DNA of 64,000 bases from Phanerochaete sordida (lineage: Eukaryota; Basidiomycota; Agaricomycetes; Polyporales; Phanerochaetaceae): contig BPQB01000001.1 of assembly GCA_019973155.2 (NCBI GenBank), forward strand, positions 2,046,001-2,110,000. The letters run 5' to 3'. Position 1 is the first letter of the stretch, and the number at the start of each line of letters is the position of its first letter. Made by a program: the position numbers and the translations under genes. Shown here one piece after another: positions 11,601 through 22,000 of the stretch. The notes below the pieces were generated by a model, which was given only the letters and a program-made list of their open reading frames with translations, did not search any database and was not told the DNA's origin.

Positions 11601-11931
11601 GAGTGGAACGCGCCGCCGTTCCAGGACTACGACCGTGCGTACGAGGACAAGGACCGGCCGTGGGGCCGTGAAGATGGCTGGGCAGACCATGGCGCCCGAG
11701 GACGCGGCCGAGGAAAGGGTCGGGGTGAGGGCTTTGGTAGAGGCGGCGGCGGTGGTGGTGGTTTCCGAGGGCGCAAGAGGCCCTGCACCTTTTTCCAGCA
11801 AGGAAGGCAAGTGGCGCTACTTCCGTGTATCGAGTACTTGGACTGACTCCTCGCGTAGGTGCCGGTATGGGGACAGATGTGATTTTAGCCACGAGCTAGG
11901 CTCACAAGGGAACGTGAATCTTGAGTATTAG
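8603..11931 (+). CDS. PNUTS-like PP1 regulatory subunit (TFIIS-N domain, RVxF motif, CCCH zinc finger)
   Basis: Nine exons: 8603-8780, 8840-9122, 9179-9854, 9914-10007, 10206-10301, 10356-10864, 10943-11045, 11113-11806, 11859-11931; 901 residues. The first ~270 residues are Ser/Pro/Gln-rich. A TFIIS N-terminal (LW) domain follows (FLAGLKPLL ... LDRLPMSIECLKDS ... ASKWRALL). Next come Lys/Ala-rich linkers and KKKSVTWAPDGQLELV, which contains the RVxF-type PP1-docking core KSVTW as in animal PNUTS. Then come a Pro-rich segment and an RGG-like GRGRGKGRGEGFGRGGG stretch. The terminal CCCH finger has spacing C-X7-C-X5-C-X3-H and is completed across a GC-AG intron. The domain order equals PNUTS/PPP1R10 (fission yeast Ppn1), which targets PP1 to RNA polymerase II and 3'-end processing in the nucleus. 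Family assignment is strong; targets are inferred. Confidence 0.88.
11807..11858 (+). other. GC-AG intron completing the CCCH zinc finger
   Basis: The donor AAG|GCAAGT is the classic strong GC-type site, with acceptor GCGTAG. Splicing here joins CTFFQQGR to CRYGDRCDFSH in phase and yields a perfect CCCH finger. The nearest GT donor (GTGGCG) would break the frame. Confidence 0.85.
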
Positions 11932-12488
11932 TCGCACACTCTGTCGCTGTCTCTCGCATGTTTATTCCGTCGTGTCATAATGCACTTTACGGGCATTCAG
12001 CATTGTTTACAAATTGTCCGCATGTCTTTTAGTATGTCGTACTCTGACGCTCACGGAGTGGTAGTTAGGTGCAGAGTGATATGGTCGGCATGAACGCTCC
12101 AAACTCCTCATCTCAGCAACTCCACGAACAAGGAGAAATGTAAGATGCTTCAGAGTTGCCCATCGTATCGACGAATATCACGCTACTTTGAGTTCACGCA
12201 GAGAGGTCGAGAGATAGACTGCTGAACCAGAAAAGCAATCCCCGGAATCAATTACTAGGTACAGTGTACAGGAGATAAATAATAGATGGCTGATGAGACA
12301 GTGCGAACGCCCTTCCAACCTATGCACCGAGAGCGACAGAGCGCCTTGTGTATGAGTACAATACAATCTATGCTATGCGGAGTAGAGTATCACTGAGCTA
12401 CGAATGCAGATCCAAAAGCACGGGAAAAATTACGAGAGAGCAGAGGCAGACCAACCAGAAATACAACCCAGGGAGGCGGGAGATAATA
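11932..12488. other. Convergent intergenic region
   Basis: About 0.56 kb between the 3' ends of the PNUTS-like gene and the LDB gene. It is relatively AT-rich in places and has no coding signal. Confidence 0.5.
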
Positions 12489-15400
12489 CTATGACCGCGT
12501 CTTTTTTCGATTCCGCTTCGGCCCCGGTTCTGGGTGGCTCACGGTCGGCGACGCGGTGTCGCCCCCCGCTTTCCGCTTGAGCGTCGCATGGGCGGGAACT
12601 GGCGTCATCGTGGTCGCGGTCGGCGTCGGGGCCCCCGGGGTCGCAGCAGAGGCCACGGGCGTTGACGCTGACGCTTGCGGCGTCTTCGGAAGAGTGTTGC
12701 CCGGCTTCGGGGTGCCGTTCACCGCGTTCGCATTCTGCTGCTGTTGCTGCTGTTGATGCTGCTGCTGCGTGGAGTGCTGACCGTTCAGAGCCGGCATCTG
12801 ATACAGCGTAGAGGAGGTCATGGCCGGTGGGTGCCCGTCACCAGGCCCTCCCGCCATGTAGGTTGGCGGATGGATAAGCATGTTGTTTCCGGCTGGGGTC
12901 GGCCCCTGACCAAGCCCCGTCTCTCGAAGCATCGCTGCGAACTGTGTCAATGACTCTGTAGATACCGTGAGTCACCCGTTGATGAAGCTGAACGAGCGAT
13001 GTACCTAGAGGGCCTAGAGCCTTTTCTCTTGAAAATTTGAATAGATCGGCCATCTGGGCGACGCTCTCGGCGAGCTGCGATCGTCCGTTCATAAGCAGGG
13101 TGGACTTGAGCTCGTGCGACAACACTAACCTCAAGACAGCGCATGGTCGCTTGCGGTATACCGAACGCATTCACAGGCTCCGCAGGATAGTATACGCCTT
13201 CGATATAATTCCGCGGCTCGTCCCTCCGCTCATCCTCGTTCTCGAGCTGAGTTGCACCGGAGCTCGGAGTGTCGGACGACCGCGATGGCGCGAGGACGTC
13301 GAGCGCTAGGGACTTCTCGATGATCTCGCCGTCGAACTGAAAGTGCTCGAACCGGAGGGCGTAGCCGGGTTGCGACGGGAAGAATTTTCGCGTGGCGTCA
13401 AGTTGGCCGGGGTGAATGCTGATGTGCGCCGTGAGAGGGCCTTTAAGTGTGACAGTGTAGCCATTCTTGTACGTGAACGTCCAAGCCGCACGGGCGATCT
13501 CGACTTTCGTAGCGGTGGCTTCCGTACGTGTCTCTGTCGCGCCAGACAAACTGAAGTTGATCGCGGTGACGCCCGACTGTACGGTAACCAAGAAGAAGCG
13601 AGGCAATATCGGGACGCCGATCTCTGCCAGGACTGGTTAGTGAGTGAGAGGGTAGATTTAACAGGGTAATCGCCCACCAAATGGCTTCGCCTCCTTTCTT
13701 TGCCCGTCCTTCCACAGCGTGAACTTGAAGACGGCTGAGGGCGAAAAATAGGAATGGATAAGCTCTTCCCAATAGAAAGGAGACTGCATCTGTGAAGAAA
13801 AATATTACGGATGCGTTTCGTCATGAAGAAAACAATGCATACATCAGTCTGCTTGGCGGTCAACGTTCCGTTGAATCGCTCCAAGAAAGATATACCCAGT
13901 CCAATAAATCGCAAGTCCCCGATGCTGTCATCATCTTTCAAAACCAGAGCGGCTGAAGAAGACGGTGCACACGTACAACGGAGGACAGATGGCTTGTAAA
14001 CGCGCATAATCTATCTTCGGTCCTTCCGGCTGGTTCTGCCTCTGAGCTTGATCTTGACCAGGCTGACCCGGCGTCCGTCCTGGTGGAAGCAGCGTCTGTG
14101 CGCGAGGAGGACCAGGAACAGGCATCTGCCCCGTCGCAGGCACAGCGCCTCCTTGTGGCGGATTCGGCGCAACAGGCGCCTGTTGAACACCGATGGCGGG
14201 TGTCGGTGGCTTAGGCGTCATCCGACCTTGCTGTGCCTGCGGATGTTGCGCCGTTGGCGGTAGCATACGGTTAGGCATGCCCATGTTCGGCGGAAGCTGA
14301 GGTTGCGCCAATCTGGGCGTCCTCGACGGCCCCGGCTGAACTTGCGGCTGCGGAACGGGGTGCGGCTGTTGCTGAGGCTGATGCAGCTGCTGGGGCTGGT
14401 GCAGCTGCTGAGGCTGCTGGTGTTGTGGGGGCGACTGCCGCTGAGGCACCTGCGGCTGGGACTGAGGTCGAAGGACGTGCTGCACCATCGCTGGATGTTG
14501 CCGTGGAGATGCGTGTGCCTGCTGAGGGGTTTGCTGGCGTGGGTGCGGTTGCTGGGGACCGGGATGAGGCTGCTGCTGTAGCGGGAAGCCAGGATGAGGC
14601 CGCTGCTGTGATGGCGGACGAGCAGGGGTGGAAGGTGGCGGCATGTGGCTGAAAGGATTCTCGCCACCATTCGTCGATAGGTCGAGAGCCTGCGCGGGTG
14701 TGGGCATGAGGGATGTTTGATGGCCGGGACGGGGTGTCCCGTGAGGAGCAGAGGCCATGCCTTGCTGCAAGTCGCTCATGCTGTTGGGAGGAGACGCAGC
14801 GAAAGGAAACTGACCCTGGCCGTTTGTCACGTTCATACGAGGCATGACATTCATCACGCCGTTTTGGAAGCCCGCGAAAGAAGGATCTGGCGTCATGCGT
14901 GGGTGGTTCTGCTGGACACCATTCGGGGGCATGATGTTGCTGTTGGGCATCCCTGGTGTGAGGTTGGGCGCCCCATTCGGATGCCGGGGATGTGGTGAAG
15001 CACGCATCTGCTGCTGCTGCTGCTGTTGCTGCTGTTGCTGTTGTTGCGTCATAGGAATAGGATTAGGGAACGAACCAGGCATGCCGCCCTGATGGGTCGG
15101 TGGCAAGCTTGGTGGTTGTGGTATGCCAGGTATGGGCTGTCCCGGCGCCCGTGGCGGGAAAACCCCGCCTTGCGCGGCGGGGCGCCCGCTCATCATGAAG
15201 TCAGGTCCCAGCCCGCCAGGTGCCTGCTGGCCTTGCCCTTGCTGTGGTTGCTGCTGCGGGAGATGTGTCGGTCGTCCACCGGCGAAACGCTGCATGTTCA
15301 TGTGGTTCATCCCGGGCATCCCAGTCATCCCGTTCATCCCCAACCCAGCCATCGGCGGCTGCGCAGGATGGAGACCCGTCATCCCTCCTTGGTTCATGCC

Positions 15401-15799
15401 CTGCTGAGACGGTGCGCGGCGTATGGGGCCGTTCATCGCGGTCGGGAACGGCATGCCCTGATGCTGGGCCTGCCCTACGCCGTTGACCATTTGTTGGTTC
15501 GAGCCCATGACGGGGTTCATGCCTTGCATTTGGTGCATCATCCCCTGGGTGCGGACTTGCTGAGCCCGATTCATCTGTTGTTGCATGTGCATGGCTTGGT
15601 AGGTCGGTCCGTTCGCGTTCGGCTGCGCGCCTGTGAGCATACTCATCGGAGGCGGCCCGTTCGCGTTGAGCATCGACGGATGGGGTTGCTGCGCCTGGTT
15701 GGGCTGACCTGGCTGGCCTTGCTGGGAAATGAAAGATGCTGGAGGCATGTTGAGGACGGTCTGCGGAGCCAAATGAGTTGGGTGTCGGAGCATCGACAT
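12489..15799 (-). CDS. Glutamine-rich LIM-domain-binding (LDB/SEUSS-type) transcription co-regulator
   Basis: Exons: 15799-13973, about 13878-13843, 13789-13678, 13623-13130, 13074-13005, 12955-12489; about 1001 residues. The N-terminal ~600 residues are low-complexity Gln/Pro/Met/Gly-rich, including a polyQ run. The conserved LIM-binding region follows: FYWEELIHSYFSPSA, FTLWKDGQRKEAKPFEIG, VPILPRFFLVTVQSG, then LRFEHFQFDGE and the IPQATMRCLE / LAESVAQMADL segment. The C-terminus is Pro/Thr-rich and ends in basic PGPKRNRKKTRS. Fungal members (Mfg1, Adn1/2) act with Flo8/Mss11-type factors in adhesion and filamentation; transfer of that role here is inferred. The boundary after the first exon is uncertain: a donor at 13972 or 13970 with acceptors at 13879 or about 13924 all keep the frame, and the longer option would add a segment containing LRFIGLGISFLERFNG. 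Confidence 0.82.
15003..15049 (-). repeat. CAG/CAA tract encoding polyglutamine
   Basis: The plus strand shows an almost pure run of CTG and TTG triplets, i.e. about 15 Gln codons within the low-complexity N-terminal part of the LDB gene. A shorter run lies at about 12735-12765 in the same gene. Confidence 0.9.
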
Positions 15800-17754
15800 C
15801 GCGAGCAGCTACGCGCAGAATCGGAATAAAGAGGGCGACGAGCGATCAGCGATGACGAAGGAGACCCGTGAGAGAGTGGACGCGGTGGGGAATATGGGAG
15901 GAGACACGCACTGGAGACGGGAGACAACGGCGGAGAGGCTGTTGAGGAGCGAGGTTATCGAGCGGGCCCGGATGCGCGGGGAGAGATTGGGCGACACGGA
16001 GTCAAGTGCGCCGCAGTCCGCGACGATGGGGGCAAGATGGGGGCGCCGGGGCGCGGGCGGGCGACGGGGGGCGGAGGAGGTGGTGGGGGAGGGGAAGAGA
16101 CGAGGCGGGGGACGCGGAAAGAGAGGCGGCTGTTCGTTGACGGCGTTGTGGCTGCTTGGACTCACACGCATCCGTGCACACTTGACCCCGATCGTGGTAT
16201 CCGAATACGTAAGCCCAGTATTATCCTCGTCCTCTGCGAGCGAGACCGCCTCTCTCAGCGGGCGGCGGCGGTGCATAATAGCCTCTGCATTTCCTCTGTC
16301 CTCGTCGCCGTCGGCCGCAGCGACCAGCACAGAGCGACGCGCACAATTGCAGGCGACAGGCCGCCAGCCCGGCATCGCGGGAGAATCGAGATATGATATC
16401 GTCCCCGCCTATCTCACCCCGCCCCTTCGACGCGGGTCAGCAATTATTCCCCGATACCGTCGTCCATACAGCAACCACCGACCCCGCCATCGAGCCTATC
16501 CAGCGCAACCCCCGTGGCGGTACATGCGATGCGTGCTGCAGATCTCGCGCATCATGCCCCCCTCGAGGCAGCGTTGTGGGCCACCCCTCCGTGATCCCAG
16601 CCTTGTGCATTCGTCGATGAACGATCGCTTTGCACCGCACCGCGAGCACTCGAAACGCAGGAGGCGTCCTGCATCACTTCCTGATGAGCCTCCTCGGGCC
16701 TCACACCTCAAGCTCACACCTCAACGGCTCCGACAAGACACCTCAGGCTGCAGAAACGTGGGCACGAGACGGCTGTTTTGTCATCTCGGCCACCGAGCTG
16801 ACGAGCTCGAGGTCCGACAGTCCCGGTTGCCTTGCCCTGGACCCCGAGCGGCTCCAGGTGAAGCTGGCCTCTGTTGCCTCGCTTCTGTTTCCTGCCGTCC
16901 GAGCGGACTGTGCTGACGGCCGTCAGTGAGGCAAAAACGGACGTGTCTCTACTGTCGACAATATTAGCGAGGAGAAGCTGGCCACGAACGCCAGACCCAG
17001 GTGAAAGTCCGTAAAATGGTGTCGTTGTGTATGTGGCGAGCGCTTTGTAGCAACGGAACGACATGCCGGGGTCGATGATACCCAGAATTCTGTCCCGAGA
17101 GGACGTCTGCGCAGTGCTGAGACAACCATAATGCGCGTTTGCACGGCTGCAAGGTCGCTTGAGCTGTAGCATCGGGATAGGTATCCGTCGGGGGCGCAGC
17201 AGCCTTGCGAAAATACAAATAAAGCATACGTGAGCTGCTTCGCTGGCCCATAATATACGCCAGCTGACAGGCAGGCTAGCATCAGCAGCAGCCAGGTGTG
17301 CGTCGATGCCGTACACGGCCGGCGCAGCTCTCGCCACAACGCCTCTTCGTGGCTTACTCGCCCATGCTGAGTGCTGCCGGGCAGGGCTGGAGCGCGTGCT
17401 AATCATACTCAGTTGCCGTGCAAATCCGGGCACGCTGCGTGCGGCTCTGTCATGCTGGGTGTGAGTGCGCCCCCGACATCCACCGAGCCTCGAAAAGACG
17501 GCTTACGGGGCCAGCGGGAGCCGTGCGACCTGTGCGCGACGGGACCGCGACGTCCGACTCGCGAGCCGCTGGCGCTTTCGGGCGCGGAACTGGGGCGTCG
17601 GAGCGCGCAGAGGCAAAGCCACGTGGGCATCGAGCCCGAGATCTGTCGGCCCTGATCAAGATTTCTCTCGACCGTTTTGGTTCAGCACCGTCCACCTCGG
17701 CCTCCCGCTTCGCCACAAAATATTCTGCGCGCATAGTCTCGCCCTATCCTAGTC
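15800..17754. other. Divergent intergenic region with strong purine/pyrimidine strand bias
   Basis: About 1.95 kb between the LDB and IMP3 starts. The part at about 15845-16140 is strongly purine-rich on the plus strand, i.e. CT-rich upstream of LDB on its coding strand. Long open frames here (for example 15852-16916 plus and 16714-17433 minus) have biased composition and no recognisable domain, so I do not call them genes. Confidence 0.5.
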
Positions 17755-18570
17755 ATGGTTCGGCAGTTCAAGCACCACGAGCAGAAGCTCCTCAAGAAAG
17801 TCGACTTTCTCAACGTGCGTGCATCTGTACCGAGCCTGTTAACATGCCCTTGTTTACTCTCGTGGGTGACAGTGGAAGCAAGATGCAAACCTCAGAGAGA
17901 TCAAGGTTATGCGGAGATATCACATACAAGATCGTGAGGACTATCACAAGTGAGCGATTACCTTAAGCTTTCTCCGCTTGCTCTCACAGGGCGTGCGTGT
18001 AGATACAACAAGCTCTGCGGTTCCCTCAGATCGTTTGCACACCGAGTATCCCTCCTGCCGGCACAAGACCCCTTCCGTCCTCGCATGGAAGGCCACATAC
18101 TAGCAAAACTCTACGACATGGGCGTCCTCAACTCGTCCGCGAAGCTCAGTGACGTCGAAAACAAGCTCACAGTCTCGGCGTTCTGCAGGAGGCGGTTAGC
18201 GGTGATCATGGTCACCCTGAAGATGGCAGAGACAGTTAGCGCGGTACGCCAATATGCAACTTGCTGTAGAAGCGTAGTTGATGTCTTTGGCAGGCTGTCA
18301 AGTTCATCGAGCAAGGTCATGTCCGCGTAGGGCCCGACACCATTAACGACCCTGCCTTCCTCGTTACAAGGTTCGTTCACTCTGCGCCCAGCAAGCCCCA
18401 TGAATTCACACATCCCTACCAGGCACATGGAAGACTTCGTGACATGGGTTGATACGTCAAAACTCAAGAGAACGATCATGCGGTACAACGACGAGGTATG
18501 TGCGGATATCCGTCAAAATTTGACATCTACTAATATCTGTTCATAGCTGGACGACTTCGATCTGCTGTAA
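17755..18570 (+). CDS. IMP3: U3 snoRNP protein IMP3
   Basis: Six exons: 17755-17814, 17873-17949, 18003-18243, 18294-18370, 18423-18495, 18547-18570; 183 residues, matching the family length. The start [20 protein letters not shown] is the conserved Imp3 N-terminus. The middle carries the S4 RNA-binding domain ([19 protein letters not shown], then [19 protein letters not shown]) and the end reads [16 protein letters not shown] ... DDFDLL. Imp3 acts in the nucleolus with Mpp10 and Imp4 in the small-subunit processome, helping U3 snoRNA pair with pre-rRNA. No anomalies were seen. Confidence 0.95.
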
Positions 18571-19019
18571 AGCACGGCTCGCCTCTCACACGAAAAGTAT
18601 CTCCATACTACTCTGGCTCGACGGCGAGGCCTACTCCCTTACATTTCTCACACTTGCATGCTTCATGGGATACCATCTACACGTTCAATACGCATAATCT
18701 CTGTACAATATCGCGCTCCTTCTATACGCTTTGCTTTCACAGCTGTCTTAGAAACCAGAAGAGAGCACGCATCGCAGCCTCTCCGCAAGTCTGCACAACA
18801 ACGTCATAACATTTCGTCAACAAGAGGATGGCATCTATGCGTACGCGACATCTGATTAACAGTTTGTGAGATATACAAGATTCCAATGACAAGCCGGAGA
18901 GGGTAACAGCAAATAGCGCGATGCCAAAGATATATGGGTAGAGACAGGGGATATGTGTGGCGTATAGGGTATGTGCGAAAGAGCGTATACGAGGCAGGCG
19001 GTGTCGCGGAGCCGCGCAA
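18571..19019. other. Convergent intergenic region
   Basis: About 0.45 kb between the IMP3 and kinesin-3 3' ends; no coding signal. Confidence 0.5.
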
Positions 19020-22000
19020 TTAGGCGGCGAGCCGCGTGGGGTCCAGTTTAGAAGTCCATGAGTCGAGCTCTTTCTGGCTCGGAGCGGCGAGTGCGTACGA
19101 GTTGGAGGACGTGAAGAGCGTGAAGGTGAAGCGTTTCTGCACAAAAGCAGTCAGTGGGCAGGCAAAGCTGGTGGTCACGGAACACGTACCCCAAGCAAGG
19201 CTTCCATCTCGGGATTCCTCTCTATGTTGACACCGCTGAGGTTGACGACGGAAACCTCTTCGACCTCGTTCGAGTGCTTGTACATGTGCAAGTATGGTCT
19301 AACACGTTGATAGACTTAGCAGACGGACGCCTGGGAAAGCAATGATCACATACCTGCGCAAGACAAACCACCTTCTCTCCCAGACGTTCTCTGTCGCATT
19401 CGTCATGACCATGAGGTGGCCTTTCTTGGTCGGAGCATCGCTAAGTGGGTGCGTCAGCGTTCGCCACCAGGCAGACAGCTATCCTGTTACTTACTTGCGA
19501 GGCACAATCTTGGTCTGCGAAGCGAGCTTGAATGAGTCCGTCGACAGCACGCTAGGCGCCCGGCTGGCAGAGGCTACGCTGGACACCTCGGTATCCACGG
19601 GTTCCTGGCTCAGGACAATCTGCGAGATACAGTTAAGCATCGCACGCAGCAGCATCTTCGATGCGACATACCTCGCCCCGATGGCCGAACTTCTTCTGCC
19701 ACAGATCCACGGCCTTCTTCAGCAGCTCCTCGTTCGCCCACACCGCGGCGTCCGCCTGCACGGGGCGCGGCGGAAGCGAGGCGAGGATGACGCGGATCGC
19801 CTGCACGTCCGCCGCGCGGCGCTCCATGGTGACGAGCCGCGTGTAGTCCTCGACGACGGAGATGCCACGCGGCTTCCACGTCCCGAGGGCCTCCTCTCCG
19901 CGCACGTACTTCTCCGCGGTGTCGAGCCGCCAGAGGTCCTTCGGCGAGCGCGTCAGCGGCGGCGTGAGGCGCACAGTGAAGACGGTGCTGCTCTTCGGGA
20001 GCACCTTCGTCGAGCCGAGCAGGCTGAAGAGCCGCGACGGCGGGCGCGCACCGCGCGTCTGGATCGCGACTGCGGCGTCCATGCTGAACTGCACGGGGTC
20101 CGCACACGTCTCGACCGACACGGACCACGAGAGCTGCAGTAGCACACGCTGGTTCGGCGCCGTGACTCTGTTGAGCAGAATGGAGTCGTGCACGCTTGAG
20201 TCCCACAGGGCCTGCGCGGTGATGCTACCGGTGCCGTCGGGCTTGAACTCGACCACCTGCTCCTGCAGAAGCGGGAGCGTGATCAGCACCTTGGATGTCG
20301 ATTCGTGTATGCGCCCTTTGTCGTCCAGTAACCGTATGTTTCCGATCCGGACGCGAGTAACATCGGTCCAGGGGAATTGGCGACCCGAATTCGACGTCAA
20401 ACACAAGATAATCCGGCGCTGAAGACCCTGATGCAGTGAGAAACATCCTGGGTCGAGGAGGCCTTGAGACACTACGGGCACCGGCGCGTATGTGCCGTCT
20501 GGGGCCAGCTCGCAGACCTGTAACCAGGCGACAACGTCATGGACTTGCTCGGTGACAAAGTCGGTTTCACATCTCCGCATCGGGGGCAGGGTCGCAGGGC
20601 GAGAGCTGTCGGGCGTGGACGTTGAACTCCTCGAAGGCAGTCGTTGTTCCCGCATTTCATCCCAGCGTTCCATCCGTTCCACATAGGATGGTTTCAGGCG
20701 CGCAAAAAACTCGATCGGGGCGTACCCTTGACGGAGGTATGCCAGCACCTTCGCCGACGCTACTATCGAGAAGCTTCTGCGGAACTTCAAATCCGACAGT
20801 GATGCAGACTCGAGGTCAACAGCGGGAGACGGATAGACTTCTTCTGCTGCAACGGAGTGGCCGAGGAAGGACGATAGGCGCACTTGAAGGTGTATAGCGG
20901 AGAAGTCATGGTGGGACAGCCCTTTGACGGTATCGACGGTGAGGAAAAAGCTGAGCTTGCTTCCGGGAGGAACTGTGCCGGGTATCGGAGATGAAGCGCG
21001 GGTGGATGTACTCGAAGAGTTCGCGTGCTTCGGCGAAAGAGTCACGTTGACAATCTTGACTTCCACTCTGCAGGAACCAATGGCCTCCGAGGTATATCGG
21101 CAGAAAATGGGAATGATCGCGGTGGAGGATAAACGGCGAGACAACGGTGCAAGTGAAACGAGTGCATTGCCTACGAAAGAGTATTCGGGGGGCGGCGAGT
21201 CGTAGAACGGCTCGGAGGTGGAAAAGTGCTGCGAGTAGGCAGGTCTGTCGATGAAACTTGTCAGATTGCGCATGCGCTGGAGCTGCTGCTGCAGGCGATC
21301 CAGTGACCAGACGTAGATAGCGTTATGCCGCTTATCGAGGATCTTGACCGCTACGGAAGGCTGCGTCGCGGAGGCCAGCACTGGGTCGGAAACGTCTCCA
21401 AACTGGTCTAACCCTGCGATAGTGTCGATGGCAGAGGCTGGTGCAGCCAAGGACCCGCCGGATGCAACAGTGAAGTTATAGGAGACATCCTTCCCAAGCT
21501 CCCGGCTACGTCCTACATTAGCGGGGGAAATTCAACGAAAATATCCGCTTACCTAATCACATTGGCCTCCTTAACATGCACGGCGTTCGACAAGACGATC
21601 TCAGCCATGGAGAACGAGCGATGGGCTCTCCACTTGTCGAGCACCTTCCGGATGAGGCGAAGTTGGCGGGCGGTGTAGATCTGGGGCTCGAAAGGTGCTG
21701 CCTCGATGTCAGTCTCGCCCCTGGCGCGAGCATCTAGGAGCCGCTTCATGTGAACCTGAACCAGCTTCAGCTGCTGCTCCATCTGCTCCTTCTCCGCCTT
21801 GAGGTCGTCCGCCTCCGTGTACTCAGAGATCGCCTGTAAACGTTGCTCGAACTCCATCCTCTGCGTCTCCAACTGGTTCTGCACGTCCTTCAGCGAGCCG
21901 ACCATCTCCGGGCTGTCGTTGTTGCTGGTCATGGCGTCCACGCTGGTATCGTCAGTGAGGATGTCGCTGAGGATCGGTCGACCAGACTCGCTCCAGACGT

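Noticed and set aside
14998..15052. CTG/CAG run considered as an intergenic microsatellite
   Set aside because: It is in frame inside the LDB coding exon and encodes polyglutamine.
16393..16620. 75-residue frame with a Cys-rich segment, considered as a Zn2Cys6 factor
   Set aside because: Cysteine spacing (CDACCRSR) does not match the Zn2Cys6 pattern and no further exons were found.
15852..16916. 354-residue plus-strand open frame between LDB and IMP3
   Set aside because: Composition is dominated by Arg/Gly from a purine-rich tract; no domain and no conserved block.
16714..17433. 239-residue minus-strand open frame
   Set aside because: No recognisable motif and poor coding composition; probably chance in GC-rich sequence.
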